Below are positions 9,099 through 18,727 of a stretch of DNA of 64,000 nt, in pieces. A program made the translations under genes and the position numbers. Where the stretch lies: the NCBI RefSeq assembly GCF_009826935.1, contig NZ_WUMN01000002.1, forward strand, positions 653,840-717,839, given 5' to 3'. This DNA is from Flavobacterium sp. Sd200 (GTDB lineage Bacteria; Bacteroidota; Bacteroidia; Flavobacteriales; Flavobacteriaceae). Within the stretch, counting starts at the first letter, position 1. Every line of letters starts with the position of its first letter. A model generated the notes under the pieces. The model was not told the origin of the DNA and did not search any database. It worked only from the letters and a program-made list of their open reading frames with translations.

Positions 9099-9527
9099 TT
9101 GAATAAAAACGGCAACATAGTAGTACTTGACAACAGCAAAGACAATGCTGCGCTTATTGGTACAGCAATAAATGAGGCCGGGCATAAAAACAAAGTAGTA
9201 TTGTTTGATGATGCCGAAGCAGCAGGCCATTACCTGCGTGAAAACCAAAAAGAAGTGTTTATGGTGCTGCAAAACAATGCTACACCTGCCATACAATTGC
9301 CAGACAGCCGGAATATGGTGTACATGAACGAAAAGTTTAAGAGCAATGCCATACCTTACATGTTCCTTGTACTAACCGAGCATGAAAAACCCACAGGCAG
9401 GCATACATTTATACACTGCTATTATAAAACAGATGAAATTACAGGATTGAGCGAAACCCTTACCAGTGTGGTAGATTTTTGGAAAGACCATGTTTTTCCG
9501 CCAAGGGTTAACTACTATCAGCAATAA
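9099..9527 (+). CDS. Degenerate response-regulator receiver-like protein
   Basis: A 142-residue protein if it starts at the TTG at 9099; no ATG is available near the N-terminus. The order of elements resembles a CheY-like receiver: NIVVLDNS (beta1, where receivers have two acidic residues), ALIGTAINEAG (helix 1), VVLFDDAEAAGHYL, VFMVLQNN (beta3), PYMFLVLTE (beta4) and CYYKTDE (beta5). The position expected to hold the phosphorylated Asp reads Gln (VLQNN), and only the Lys of beta5 seems kept. If the fold is right, it cannot be phosphorylated in the usual way. No kinase or output domain is nearby. A terminator follows. The fold assignment is tentative. Confidence 0.55.
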   Translation: MNKNGNIVVLDNSKDNAALIGTAINEAGHKNKVVLFDDAEAAGHYLRENQKEVFMVLQNNATPAIQLPDSRNMVYMNEKFKSNAIPYMFLVLTEHEKPTGRHTFIHCYYKTDEITGLSETLTSVVDFWKDHVFPPRVNYYQQ

Positions 9528-9555
9528 CAATTTTACATTTTTGGGAGAAAAGAAG

Positions 9556-9586
9556 GCCTCATACCGTAATGGTGGAGGCTTTTTTT
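9556..9586 (+). terminator. Terminator after the receiver-like gene
   Basis: GCCTC at 9556-9560 pairs with GAGGC at 9575-9579. Inside, ACC pairs with GGT. Seven T follow. Confidence 0.7.
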
Positions 9587-9642
9587 GTTTGTGTTTTCAA
9601 ATACTTTTGCCTATTTTCATTTTTTAAATTTCTACCCAAAGC

Positions 9643-10371
9643 ATGAGATCATTTAGTACACTAATAGCTATTTTGAGTTGTATATTCCTGGTTAACTGTC
9701 AAAAAGACAAAAAAACCGAAGAAGATGCAGACGAACCGACAGATAGTAAAGTTCTTGTTTCTGAACTTGATACTTTTTATCTGGGCGGAAAAATTGTAAG
9801 GGTGGAAAAAATAAAAAAATCTGATTTTGATGAAGCAGATGCCCCTGTTGCAATAGATACTTCTGAAATAAATAATCTGGAAAGAGACAGCGAAATTGTG
9901 AAAAGAATAGGTGATACACTATTGTTTAAAACTGCTGCGAAAGAGGTTACATTGATCAATAACAATTCTGATACCGATGAATATGCCCGATATACTTATT
10001 ATGGTTATAGAGAGGATATGGATCAGTTTGTTGTGTTTGGCGGCTTTTACGAATGGCATAACTATATTTTGGTAGATGCCCAAACCGGAGATCAAACCAT
10101 ATTGTGGGGACAACCCGAGGTGTCACCGAACGGAAAACTTATCGTATCAGGAAACAGCGATCTTACTGCCCAGTTTACAGATAACGGTCTGCAATTATAT
10201 CAAAGCACTCATGCTCCTAAAGTATTAGGCGAAAAAATTCTTCAATCATGGGGACCTGAAAAAATTAAGTGGTATGATAACAATACCCTTTATATTAAAG
10301 CAAATGTTGTAGACGATAATTCGCCTGATTTAGAAACCACTACCCATTTTAAAGTTATTCTTGATTTATGA
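9643..10371 (+). CDS. Uncharacterised lipoprotein
   Basis: 242 residues. The signal peptide MRSFSTLIAILSCIFLVNC ends in a lipobox (LVNC, Cys19), followed by a charged linker rich in Asp, Glu and Lys. The mature part is predicted mostly beta, with repeats of aromatic and Gly residues (DQFVVFGGFYEW, YILVDAQTGDQTILWG) that resemble blades of a beta-propeller or sandwich, but I recognise no family. Base composition is more AT-rich than its neighbours. It is preceded by a terminator and reads alone, 88 bases before the next gene. Function unknown; membrane-anchored and facing out of the cytoplasm is the safest statement. Confidence 0.75.
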   Translation: MRSFSTLIAILSCIFLVNCQKDKKTEEDADEPTDSKVLVSELDTFYLGGKIVRVEKIKKSDFDEADAPVAIDTSEINNLERDSEIVKRIGDTLLFKTAAKEVTLINNNSDTDEYARYTYYGYREDMDQFVVFGGFYEWHNYILVDAQTGDQTILWGQPEVSPNGKLIVSGNSDLTAQFTDNGLQLYQSTHAPKVLGEKILQSWGPEKIKWYDNNTLYIKANVVDDNSPDLETTTHFKVILDL

Positions 10372-10459
10372 CCAAAACTATGTTGATAATATTTTCTAAA
10401 CTCAGTTAGATTATTTTCTTATAGTTTGTAATTTGCATCTCTATAAAAAGAGGCGAATT

Positions 10460-11512
10460 ATGAATGCAGAGAAGATAAAAGGACAAGGTGCGGTTGTAAA
10501 CATTCACAATCATTTTGAAAAGAACCGCTACGAAAAATCCATATATGATGATGATTTTGAAGAGCCGGTAGCTAAGACAGAGATATTGGAAGTTTTTCCG
10601 AAAACTATAGTAAACCCGGTTAAAAGTCCTGATCTGCATATGGCCTATAGCATGAACCCCTATCAAGGCTGCGAGCATGGCTGTGCCTATTGTTTTGCAC
10701 GCCCAACACATGAATATTGGGGGTTTAGTGCAGGCGTAGACTTTGAGCGCAAAATAATGGTTAAAAAAAACGCACCGCAGTTGCTGGAACAGTTCTTTAA
10801 AAAAAGGGGTTACAAGCCGGAATCTATTTTACTGTCGGGCAATACAGACTGCTACCAGCCTATTGAGCGCAAAATGCAGATAACCCGTCAACTATTACAG
10901 GTATTTTTAGATTACCGCCACCCTGTAGATATACTTACTAAAAATGCCCTTGTGTTGCGCGATATTGACCTATTGAAACAATTGGCAGAAAAAAATCTGG
11001 TATCGGTATCGTTGAGCATCCCTACTATTAATGAAGAACTAAGGCGAAAACTGGAGCCAAGAACCTCATCAGTAAACAATAAGCTAAAGGCTATAGAAAC
11101 ACTGTCGGCAAATGGCATTCCCGTTCACATAATGGTTGCCCCCATTATACCCGGCCTAAACAGCGATGAAATACTACCCATTGTAAAAGAAATAGCTGCA
11201 CGTGGTGCTAAAAGCTTTGGCTACACCCTCGTAAGGCTTAACGACACTGTGGAGCCTGTTTTTATAGACTGGCTCAACGAACATTACCCCGACCGCAAAG
11301 ACAAAGTGCTAAACCATATTGCAAGTATGCATGGTGGCAAACTTGGAGAGAAAAACGTTGCGAAACGCAAACGCGGCGAGGGCAATATTGCCAACATGAT
11401 ACACACGACTTTTAAAGTTGGCAGGCAAAAATATTTTTCTAATCATGGCATAGAGCCACTGGCCACCAATTTGTTTGATGGCACTAAGGGCGAGCAGCTT
11501 AGATTATTTTAA
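10460..11512 (+). CDS. PA0069-family radical SAM protein (SplB-like)
   Basis: 350 residues. The radical SAM cluster-binding motif CEHGCAYC (CxxxCxxC) follows the family sequence SMNPYQG, which is typical of the PA0069/COG1533 group related to spore photoproduct lyase. The enzyme should cleave S-adenosylmethionine with a 4Fe-4S cluster to make a radical. SGNTDCYQP, VSLSIPT and a late MIHTTFKVGRQKYF are other recognisable stretches. The substrate is not known for this family. ATG 10460 is chosen because the upstream in-frame TTG at 10433 has no support. It appears monocistronic. Confidence 0.85.
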   Translation: MNAEKIKGQGAVVNIHNHFEKNRYEKSIYDDDFEEPVAKTEILEVFPKTIVNPVKSPDLHMAYSMNPYQGCEHGCAYCFARPTHEYWGFSAGVDFERKIMVKKNAPQLLEQFFKKRGYKPESILLSGNTDCYQPIERKMQITRQLLQVFLDYRHPVDILTKNALVLRDIDLLKQLAEKNLVSVSLSIPTINEELRRKLEPRTSSVNNKLKAIETLSANGIPVHIMVAPIIPGLNSDEILPIVKEIAARGAKSFGYTLVRLNDTVEPVFIDWLNEHYPDRKDKVLNHIASMHGGKLGEKNVAKRKRGEGNIANMIHTTFKVGRQKYFSNHGIEPLATNLFDGTKGEQLRLF

Positions 11513-11570
11513 CAAAACACTATTAAGAAAAGACTTCTTTTTTCGTGCTTCAAAAAATTATAAAGGCATG

Positions 11571-11603
11571 TTTTTTGCGGTACGATTAAAAACCTTACTT
11601 TTG
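11571..11603 (+). promoter_or_regulatory. Promoter of the Bax-inhibitor-1 gene
   Basis: A -33 element TTTTTTG (11571-11577) and a -7 box TACTTTTG (11596-11603) are separated by 18 bases, the usual Bacteroidota spacing. The ATG follows 16 bases later. Confidence 0.65.
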
Positions 11604-11619
11604 AATAAAACAAATCACC

Positions 11620-12399
11620 ATGGAGTTAAAATCTAAAAACCCTTTCTTAAACAACAAGTCGTACACCACCGCTACAAAAACAAATGTTTTTGATGCCGAC
11701 GGCCGCCCCATTAACATTATAGACTATAACAATACCATGAGCGTTCAGGGAGCTATAAACAAAAGTTTTATACTTTTTGCTTTATTGCTTTGTGGAGCAG
11801 GCGTAACCTGGTCTATGGCTTTTGCAGGACAAAACCCCATAGTTTTAACCATTGCCGGAGCCATTATAGGGCTTATACTGGTTCTTGCAGCATCGTTTTC
11901 GCCTAAAAATTCGCGATTCCTTGCGCCGGGCTATGCTTTTTTTGAAGGTTTATTTATAGGCGGACTTTCTGCCATTTTCGAGGTACGCTATCCGGGTCTT
12001 GTAATGAAAGCTGTTGCAGGCACAATGGTAACCTTTGGTGTATGCCTTGCACTATACAGGTTTGGTGTGGTTAAGGTTACAGAGAGGTTTAAGTCTGTAG
12101 TGATAGCCTCTACCCTTGCCATTGCTACCTATTATTTTATCTCTATGCTTTTTTACTGGATAGGCGGCATATCTTTTTTCCATACCGGAAATTCACTACC
12201 TAGCATAGGCTTTAGCGTATTTGTAGTAGTACTGGCGGCATTGAACCTTTTCCTTGATTTTGACCAAATAGAAGAAGGTGCACAACGCAGGCTTCCAAAA
12301 TATATGGAATGGTTTGGCGCTATGGGCCTTATCATTACGCTGGTATGGCTTTATGTAGAATTTTTAAGGCTACTTAGTAAACTGCAAAGCAGAGACTAA
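11620..12399 (+). CDS. Bax inhibitor-1/YccA-family membrane protein
   Basis: 259 residues with a soluble N-terminal stretch of about 45 residues followed by about seven membrane segments. FSPKNSRFLAPGYAFFEGLFIGGLSAIFE is the typical middle of the COG4760 branch of the BI-1 family. The near C-terminal LDFDQIEEGA holds the paired acidic residues that in BI-1 proteins form part of a pH-sensitive latch for calcium leak. The bacterial role is not established. It has its own promoter and a strong terminator after it, so it is monocistronic. Confidence 0.88.
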   Translation: MELKSKNPFLNNKSYTTATKTNVFDADGRPINIIDYNNTMSVQGAINKSFILFALLLCGAGVTWSMAFAGQNPIVLTIAGAIIGLILVLAASFSPKNSRFLAPGYAFFEGLFIGGLSAIFEVRYPGLVMKAVAGTMVTFGVCLALYRFGVVKVTERFKSVVIASTLAIATYYFISMLFYWIGGISFFHTGNSLPSIGFSVFVVVLAALNLFLDFDQIEEGAQRRLPKYMEWFGAMGLIITLVWLYVEFLRLLSKLQSRD

Positions 12400-12437
12400 A
12401 CAATGCAGTGAGGCAACTCACATTTATATAGTACCAT

Positions 12438-12490
12438 AAAAAGGGTTGCAACTGCTTGTGTTAGTACACAAAATGGCTGCAACCCTTTTT
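12438..12490 (+). terminator. Terminator after the BI-1 gene
   Basis: A 13-bp perfect stem (AAAAAGGGTTGCA at 12438-12450 with TGCAACCCTTTTT at 12478-12490) encloses a 27-base loop. The five T of the right arm serve as the tract. Confidence 0.8.
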
Positions 12491-12555
12491 AATTGACAGG
12501 TAGTTAAAACATTCCATAAACACTTAAAGGATACTGTTAGTTTAATAAATTAATT

Positions 12556-12563
12556 TATTTTTG
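12556..12563 (+). promoter_or_regulatory. -7 box TATTTTTG for lspA
   Basis: An exact TAnnTTTG match, 16 bases before the lspA ATG. No convincing -33 element is visible. Confidence 0.5.
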
Positions 12564-12579
12564 CCCTAAAATTTAAAAA

Positions 12580-13191
12580 ATGTCGTTAAAGAAAGCCTAC
12601 TTAATTGTAATACTTGTATTGCTTGTAGACCAAATATCTAAGATATATATTAAAACCCACTTTAGGCTAGGAGAAGCCAAAGAGGTTTTTAGCTGGTTTT
12701 ACATACAATTTATAGAAAACGATGGTATGGCCTGGGGTACTGAGATTCCCGGATGGCTTGGCGGCAAACTAACTCTTACCCTTTTCAGGATACTGGCAGT
12801 GGGTGGTATAGGCTGGTGGTTGTGGGACAGCGTTAAGAAAAAACAATCGCCTTACCTTATTGTATCTATTGCACTGATACTTGCAGGAGCTTTTGGTAAT
12901 ATTATAGACTCTGTTCTGTATGGTTTGATATTTGACCATAGCCTTCCCGGCAAAGTTGCCACTTTTGACACCGCAAACCACTACGGCACTTTTTTGCACG
13001 GCAAAGTAGTAGACATGCTTTACTTCCCTATCATTAAAGACGGACATTTCCCTACATGGCTGCCTATTATTGGCGGTAAAGAATTCTCGTTCTTCAATGC
13101 AATTTTTAATGTAGCCGATGCAGCAATATCAGTAGCGGTGGGCATTCTTATCGTTTTCAACAAAAAAGCATTCCCTAAGCACGAGGCATAA
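12580..13191 (+). CDS. lspA: Lipoprotein signal peptidase (SPase II)
   Basis: An aspartyl protease of the inner membrane that removes signal peptides from lipidated prolipoproteins. There are about four membrane segments. Conserved boxes in order are LLVDQISK, FIENDGMAWG, GAFGNIIDS and FNVADA. The catalytic pair would be Asp110 (in GNIID) and Asp180 (in FNVAD). At 203 residues it is longer than the usual 160-170, because about 45 extra residues lie between the two Asp, containing HGKVVDMLYFP. This longer loop is common in Bacteroidota as far as I know. The window encodes many lipoproteins that would be its substrates. Confidence 0.95.
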   Translation: MSLKKAYLIVILVLLVDQISKIYIKTHFRLGEAKEVFSWFYIQFIENDGMAWGTEIPGWLGGKLTLTLFRILAVGGIGWWLWDSVKKKQSPYLIVSIALILAGAFGNIIDSVLYGLIFDHSLPGKVATFDTANHYGTFLHGKVVDMLYFPIIKDGHFPTWLPIIGGKEFSFFNAIFNVADAAISVAVGILIVFNKKAFPKHEA

Positions 13192-13304
13192 ATCCATCGG
13201 CAATAACAGCGCGGTTTGTGCGTAAATCAAAGGGCAATCGTTACCCAAGTTATCTTTATTGATGGTAGCAAAATATATCGCAAAAAATATATAAATTGCA
13301 CCAC

Positions 13305-14339
13305 ATGGATATATACAAAATATTAAAGATTAACCAGTACATTAAAAGCCTCCGCATAAAGTTTTTGGGGCTTTGGGCATTGTCTGTGCTTAATAAAAGG
13401 TATGTATCTATACAAATGGATCCTGTACTGGCGTGCAACCTTCGTTGTAAAATGTGCTACTTTAGCGACCCTGATTTTGTTCGTAAGAACATGAAAGGCA
13501 TGTTTAAAGAAGACGACCTTGAGCCTTTAGCAAAAGCCATTTTTAAAAATGCCCTTAAACTTCAAATTGGCTGCGGCGCAGAGCCTACCCTGTTTAAACA
13601 CAACACCAAACTTATAGAACTGGCCAAAGAGCACAAAGTGCCCTACATAAGCATGATTACAAACGGCAATCTTTTAGACGAAAAAGATATATCCTCTTTT
13701 GCCAATGCCGGACTGAACGAAATTATACTATCACTTCACGGAGTGCACAAAGCTACCTATGAAGATTTGATGGACAAAGCTTCGTTTGAAAAATTCCATT
13801 CCATAATGGAGGCTTTAACTGAGCAAAAAAAGCTTACGCCACATTTAAGGATACGTATAAACTATACGTTTAACAAAGACAACTTTTATGAGCTGCAAGA
13901 TTTTTTTAAAGTTTACGGCAACTATGCCATAGACATTATTCAGCTTAGGCCTATAGACAAAATTGGCGATACCGTTTACGACCAGTTTAGCCTTAAAACT
14001 ATTGAGAACGACTATGTGTGCGTAAGCAGTGCTATGAAAGAGGAGGCAGAAAAGCGTAAAATTACCATGCTGTATCCGCAATCGGTAATGCGCAACGAAG
14101 AGCAGTCATTTAAAATAAAAACCTCTAACGACAGTTCGTTCCTTATACCCTATACTTATTTTTACGTATCACCAAAATTTTCGTGGAAAGAAGATTTTGA
14201 CTGGCGCACCGAAGATTTTGAATCATGGCGAAAGCGCAGCAACTGGAATAACACGCTGCTTAAAAATGCTTTAAAATCACGTAAAAGCTTAGACGACACC
14301 AACCGCAACATGCTAAACTACTCTGTAGATATAAATTAG
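13305..14339 (+). CDS. Radical SAM protein of unknown substrate
   Basis: 344 residues. A helical N-terminal segment of about 30 residues precedes the radical SAM core, which starts with the strand VSIQMDPVLACNLRCKMCYF carrying the CxxxCxxC cluster motif. IGCGAEPTL (the GGEP-type motif of this family) and ISMITNG follow, as does ILSLHG. No C-terminal Cys-rich SPASM block is visible, so only the one 4Fe-4S cluster is expected. ATG 13305 is preferred over the TTG at 13296. It stands alone between lspA and ricT. The substrate cannot be inferred from its neighbours. Confidence 0.8.
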   Translation: MDIYKILKINQYIKSLRIKFLGLWALSVLNKRYVSIQMDPVLACNLRCKMCYFSDPDFVRKNMKGMFKEDDLEPLAKAIFKNALKLQIGCGAEPTLFKHNTKLIELAKEHKVPYISMITNGNLLDEKDISSFANAGLNEIILSLHGVHKATYEDLMDKASFEKFHSIMEALTEQKKLTPHLRIRINYTFNKDNFYELQDFFKVYGNYAIDIIQLRPIDKIGDTVYDQFSLKTIENDYVCVSSAMKEEAEKRKITMLYPQSVMRNEEQSFKIKTSNDSSFLIPYTYFYVSPKFSWKEDFDWRTEDFESWRKRSNWNNTLLKNALKSRKSLDDTNRNMLNYSVDIN

Positions 14340-14514
14340 CAAAAGCATATTAAACCTACTATTTAAACCCTGAGTGTTTTTTACGGCAAACGGCATGTAT
14401 AGTTTAGCGTTTACCGCATTCCCATAAAAAAATACTATCTTTACCCCCAAATACGTTTTAATAAACACGAATCGTAGTGGCACAGCCACGATCTATCATA
14501 TACAACAAAACACT

Positions 14515-15864
14515 ATGGCATGTACAAGCTGTTCTACGGGATCTAAAAGTGGTACCCCGAGAGGATGTAAAAATAATGGCACCTGCGGCACCGATAGCTG
14601 CAACAAACTAACTGTTTTCGACTGGCTTTCCAACATGTCGCTTCCGGGCGGACAGGAACCTTTTGACTGTGTAGAGGTGCGTTTTAAAAACGGCAGGAAA
14701 GAATTTTACCGCAATGCAGAGAAACTAACCCTTAGCATTGGAGACATTGTAGCTACAGAAGCGGCACCGGGGCACGACATTGGTATTGTTACCCTTACTG
14801 GCGAACTGGTAAAGATTCAAATGAAGAAAAAAGGCGCTAAACCCAACGGTGAAGTACCTAAAATATACCGCAAGGCATCGCAAAAAGATATAGACATTTG
14901 GAGCGAATGCCGTGCTAAAGAAGAGCCAATGAAAGTTGTGGCACGTGAAATTGCCATTAAGCTTAACCTTGAAATGAAAATATCAGATATTGAATTTCAG
15001 GGCGATGCTTCTAAGGCCACGTTCTACTATACGGCTAATGACAGGGTAGATTTCCGCCAGCTTATTAAAGATTTTGCGCGCGAGTTCAGCATCAGGATCG
15101 AAATGAAGCAGGTTGGTTTCCGCCAGGAGGCAGCCCGCCTTGGAGGTATAGGGTCTTGCGGCCGAGAACTATGTTGCAGCACCTGGCTAACCGACTTTAG
15201 AAGTGTAAACACGTCTGCCGCACGCTACCAGCAACTGTCGCTAAACCCGCAAAAACTTGCAGGGCAGTGCGGCAAACTTAAATGCTGTCTTAACTATGAA
15301 TTGGACACTTATTTGGATGCTCTTAAAGGCATGCCAGATATGGATACCAAATTGTATACAGAAAAAGGCGACGCTGTTTGCCAAAAAGTAGATATTTTTA
15401 AAGGCCTTATGTGGTTTGCCTACCTTAACGACATGGCACACTGGCATGTTATTGCTGCCGATCAGGTTAAAGAAATGGTAGCTATAAACAAGCAAAAAGA
15501 AAAAATATCGGCGTTAGAGGATTATGCCGTAGAAGTAGCTGCTACCGAGCCTGAAAAGAACTTTCAAAATGCGGTAGGGCAGGACAGCCTTACTCGTTTT
15601 GATGCACCAAAAAACAAAAAAAGAAAGCCGAACAACAACAAAAAGAAAAAACCGGCAGAGGCTACTGCATCTAACATAATTGTACCTGCCAATAATGGTT
15701 CGGCATCTGCAGGCAGCAACAACGCTCCGGCAAACGGTGGCAACAACAACAGACCAAACAACGGTAACAACCCTAACAACAATAAAGGCGGCAACAGAAA
15801 TAACCGAAACAGGGGCAGGAACCAGGGACCTAACAACAAGAAAGATTCAAATGATAAAAAGTAG
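14515..15864 (+). CDS. ricT: PSP1-domain protein RicT (YaaT family)
   Basis: 449 residues. The PSP1 domain spans roughly residues 40-320, with VEVRFKNGRKEFY, the GIGSCGRELCCSTWL block and LAGQCGKLKCCLNYE. Paired Cys of this kind are conserved in RicT, which in Bacillus forms an iron-sulphur complex that promotes RNA processing. The N-terminus adds five more Cys in the first 30 residues. The last 90 residues are a low-complexity Asn/Gly/Lys tail, probably disordered and positively charged. Its end overlaps gldH by 14 bases, so the two are translated from one message. Role in Flavobacterium unknown. Confidence 0.88.
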   Translation: MACTSCSTGSKSGTPRGCKNNGTCGTDSCNKLTVFDWLSNMSLPGGQEPFDCVEVRFKNGRKEFYRNAEKLTLSIGDIVATEAAPGHDIGIVTLTGELVKIQMKKKGAKPNGEVPKIYRKASQKDIDIWSECRAKEEPMKVVAREIAIKLNLEMKISDIEFQGDASKATFYYTANDRVDFRQLIKDFAREFSIRIEMKQVGFRQEAARLGGIGSCGRELCCSTWLTDFRSVNTSAARYQQLSLNPQKLAGQCGKLKCCLNYELDTYLDALKGMPDMDTKLYTEKGDAVCQKVDIFKGLMWFAYLNDMAHWHVIAADQVKEMVAINKQKEKISALEDYAVEVAATEPEKNFQNAVGQDSLTRFDAPKNKKRKPNNNKKKKPAEATASNIIVPANNGSASAGSNNAPANGGNNNRPNNGNNPNNNKGGNRNNRNRGRNQGPNNKKDSNDKK

Positions 15865-16336
15865 CTTTTTAGCCCTTGGGCTGCTGTTTTTATTTTGCTC
15901 CTGCGATAAGGCAAGGGTTTTTGATGAGTATAAAGAACTGAATGGCAGTTGGGATAAAGACAGCATTGTGTCTTTTACATTTGCCCAAAAAGATACAGTA
16001 TCTAAATACGATCTTTTTGTTACCATGCGCAATAACAATAGTTTTCCTTACAGCAATATATATCTTATTGTTCAAATGGAGGAGCCTGCAAGCAAGATTG
16101 TAAAGGTAGACACACTGGAATACCAAATGGCTAACCCGGACGGCACGCTTATGGGCAAAGGCTTTAGCGATATTAAAGAAAGTAAGCTTTGGTATAAAGA
16201 AAAAGTACGTTTCCCTAAAGTGGGCAACTATACTGTAAAAATACAGCAGGCCGTTAGGCAGGCAGGTCAGGTACCCGGAGTACAGGAACTGGAAGGCGTT
16301 ACCGAAGTGGGTTTCAGGATAGAATCAACAGAATAG
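15851..16336 (+). CDS. gldH: Gliding motility lipoprotein GldH
   Basis: 161 residues. The signal peptide ends in lipobox FCSC (Cys18), followed by DKARVFDEYKELNG, characteristic of GldH. In Flavobacterium johnsoniae GldH is one of the lipoproteins required for gliding and chitin use. The rest is a beta-rich domain. The start at 15851 lies inside ricT in another frame; the frame remains open further upstream but that part is only the shadow of the ricT Asn-rich tail. PBP1A begins 13 bases after its stop. The identification rests on remembered family sequence and on the lipoprotein size and context. Confidence 0.88.
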   Translation: MIKSSFLALGLLFLFCSCDKARVFDEYKELNGSWDKDSIVSFTFAQKDTVSKYDLFVTMRNNNSFPYSNIYLIVQMEEPASKIVKVDTLEYQMANPDGTLMGKGFSDIKESKLWYKEKVRFPKVGNYTVKIQQAVRQAGQVPGVQELEGVTEVGFRIESTE

Positions 16337-16349
16337 ATCAAAAAATATT

Positions 16350-18659
16350 ATGGCAGTAAAAAAGAATAGCAACCCCGCAGAAAATTATTCGCGCTACATA
16401 AAAACGTTTTGGAAGGTATTTGGAATAGGTTTTTTATGCATCGTACTATTTTTTCTGTTGGCCTCATGGGGCGTTTTTGGCGCAATGCCTACGTTTGACC
16501 AATTAGAGAACCCAAACTCTAATGTGGCAACCGAGATCATTTCTTCTGACGGGCAAACCATAGGTAAATTTTACCTTGACAACCGCACACCCGTAAAATA
16601 TGCCGACCTGCCCAAACATCTTGTAGATGCTTTGGTGGCTACCGAAGATGAACGTTTTTACGATCACTCAGGCATAGATGGCCGTGGTACTCTAAGGGCT
16701 GTTTTAAGCCTGGGCAGCAGCGGTGGTGCAAGTACCATAACACAACAGCTGGCAAAAAACCTTTTTCATGGCGAGGGCTCTAAAAACCTTTTAATGCGTA
16801 TAGTACAAAAAGGTAAAGAATGGATCATTGCCACACGCCTTGAACGCCAGTACACCAAAGAAGAGATCATTGCCATGTACCTAAACACCGTAGACTTTGT
16901 AAACAATGCGGTTGGAATACGTTCGGCATCAAAAATATACTTTAATAAAGAGCCTAAAGACCTAACTATTGCCGAAGCAGCAGTGTTTGTTGGCATGCTT
17001 AAAAACCCGTATTACCTTAACCCAAAAACGTTCCCTAAAGCGTCTATGAACAGGCGCAACACGGTGTTGTACCAAATGGTTAAGAACGGTTTTTTAACCG
17101 AAGAAAAAAAAGAAACCCTGGCTGCAAAGCCTATAGAGCTTCGTTATTCGCCCGAAAGCCACAAAGAGGGTATGGCTACCTATTTTAGAGAATATCTTAG
17201 GGAGTTCATGAAAAAATGGGTTAAGGAGAACCTTAAGGAAGACGGCAGCGAGTATGACATTTATACCGACGGGCTTAAGATATATACCACTATAGACTCG
17301 CGCATGCAAATGTATGCCGAAGAAGCTGTAGATGCGCACCTTGCCAACCTTCAGGAAGAATTCTTCATCCAGCAAAAAAAGAATACCAATGCGCCTTTTA
17401 TCAATATATCTGATGCAGAAACTAAGAGGATATTAGACAGGGCTATGCGCAACTCTGAACGCTGGAGGATAATGAAAGCCAAAGAGTTTACCGAAGACCA
17501 AATAATAGCATCATTCAGCAAAAAAGCAAAAATGACGGTGTTTACATGGCGTGGTGAGCGCGATACGCTCATGACCCCGTTAGACTCTATCCGTTATTAC
17601 AAGCATTTCCTGCAATCGGGCCTTATGAGTATGGAACCTCAAACCGGACACGTAAAGGCTTGGGTGGGCGGTATAAACTACAAGCACTTTCAGTATGACC
17701 ACGTAGCGCAGGGTGCAAGGCAGGTAGGTTCTACCTTTAAGCCGTTTGTGTATGCAACTGCTATAGAACAGCTGCACTACTCGCCATGTGATTCTATATT
17801 AGACTCTGCTTTCAGCATGCCTAAAGGAAAATATGGCATAGATGCCGACTGGCATCCGCAAAACTCTAACGGGCAGTTTAGAGGCATGGTTACACTTAAA
17901 CAGGCACTTGCCTACTCTATTAACACAGTATCGGCTAAGCTTATAGACCGTGTAGGTCCAAAAGCCGTGGTAGATATGACCAAGAAACTGGGAGTGTCGT
18001 CTAAAATTCCGGAACAGCCAGCCATTGCTCTTGGAGCAGTAGAAATTACGGTGAGCGATATGGTAGCAGCCTACAGTACTTTTGCCAATCAGGGCATGTA
18101 TGTAAAGCCAACTGTTATTACTAAAATAGAAGATAAAAATGGTGTAGTGCTGTATCAAACCACGCCGGAAACACATGAGGTAGTTAATAAAGACATTGCC
18201 TATGCGGTGGTAAAACTGCTTGAGGGTGTTACCGAAACAGGATCGGGTGCGCGCCTTAAATGGGGCGGTGCAGGCGGAACAGGCTACAACCGCATGACAG
18301 GTTATCCATATAAAATTATAAACCCAATAGCCGGTAAAACAGGTACAACCCAAAACCAATCTGACGGATGGTTTGTGGGTATGGTTCCCAACCTTGCCAC
18401 AGGAATATGGGTAGGTAACGAAGACCGATCGGCACACTTTAAGAGCCTTATTTATGGTCAGGGTGCTACAATGGCCCTGCCTATATGGGGTATATATATG
18501 CGCAAGATATATGACGATGACAACATGGTGTTTAAGGTTTCTGAGAAACCTTTTGAGCGTCCGGCAAACCTTTCTATAAAAGTAGACTGCTGGAAACCAC
18601 CTGTAAAAGATACTACAGCTGTTGACAGTTTAGATATTGGCGACGAGTTTGGATTATAA
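16350..18659 (+). CDS. Penicillin-binding protein 1A (bifunctional peptidoglycan synthase)
   Basis: 769 residues, inner membrane with one N-terminal anchor (near residues 22-45). The glycosyltransferase domain carries [15 protein letters not shown] (catalytic Glu near residue 97) and [12 protein letters not shown]. The transpeptidase domain carries STFK (near 460, nucleophile Ser), YSINT (SxN motif) and [13 protein letters not shown] (KTG box near 661). It polymerises and cross-links peptidoglycan. Position directly after gldH suggests co-transcription. The protein ends soon after the transpeptidase domain. A perfect terminator follows. Confidence 0.95.
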   Translation: MAVKKNSNPAENYSRYIKTFWKVFGIGFLCIVLFFLLASWGVFGAMPTFDQLENPNSNVATEIISSDGQTIGKFYLDNRTPVKYADLPKHLVDALVATEDERFYDHSGIDGRGTLRAVLSLGSSGGASTITQQLAKNLFHGEGSKNLLMRIVQKGKEWIIATRLERQYTKEEIIAMYLNTVDFVNNAVGIRSASKIYFNKEPKDLTIAEAAVFVGMLKNPYYLNPKTFPKASMNRRNTVLYQMVKNGFLTEEKKETLAAKPIELRYSPESHKEGMATYFREYLREFMKKWVKENLKEDGSEYDIYTDGLKIYTTIDSRMQMYAEEAVDAHLANLQEEFFIQQKKNTNAPFINISDAETKRILDRAMRNSERWRIMKAKEFTEDQIIASFSKKAKMTVFTWRGERDTLMTPLDSIRYYKHFLQSGLMSMEPQTGHVKAWVGGINYKHFQYDHVAQGARQVGSTFKPFVYATAIEQLHYSPCDSILDSAFSMPKGKYGIDADWHPQNSNGQFRGMVTLKQALAYSINTVSAKLIDRVGPKAVVDMTKKLGVSSKIPEQPAIALGAVEITVSDMVAAYSTFANQGMYVKPTVITKIEDKNGVVLYQTTPETHEVVNKDIAYAVVKLLEGVTETGSGARLKWGGAGGTGYNRMTGYPYKIINPIAGKTGTTQNQSDGWFVGMVPNLATGIWVGNEDRSAHFKSLIYGQGATMALPIWGIYMRKIYDDDNMVFKVSEKPFERPANLSIKVDCWKPPVKDTTAVDSLDIGDEFGL

Positions 18660-18664
18660 TTCAT

Positions 18665-18695
18665 AAAAAAGAGCTTCGATTGAAGCTCTTTTTTT
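18665..18695 (+). terminator. Terminator after PBP1A
   Basis: AAAAAAGAGCTTC (18665-18677) and GAAGCTCTTTTTT (from 18682) form a 13-bp stem with the four-base loop GATT, ending in seven T. Confidence 0.85.
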
Positions 18696-18727
18696 ATATA
18701 TTTATATCTCAATTTAAAATAAATTGT

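Noticed and set aside
15680..15850. N-terminal extension of GldH
   Set aside because: It is the frame-shadow of the ricT Asn-rich tail; the lipoprotein signal peptide begins at 15851.
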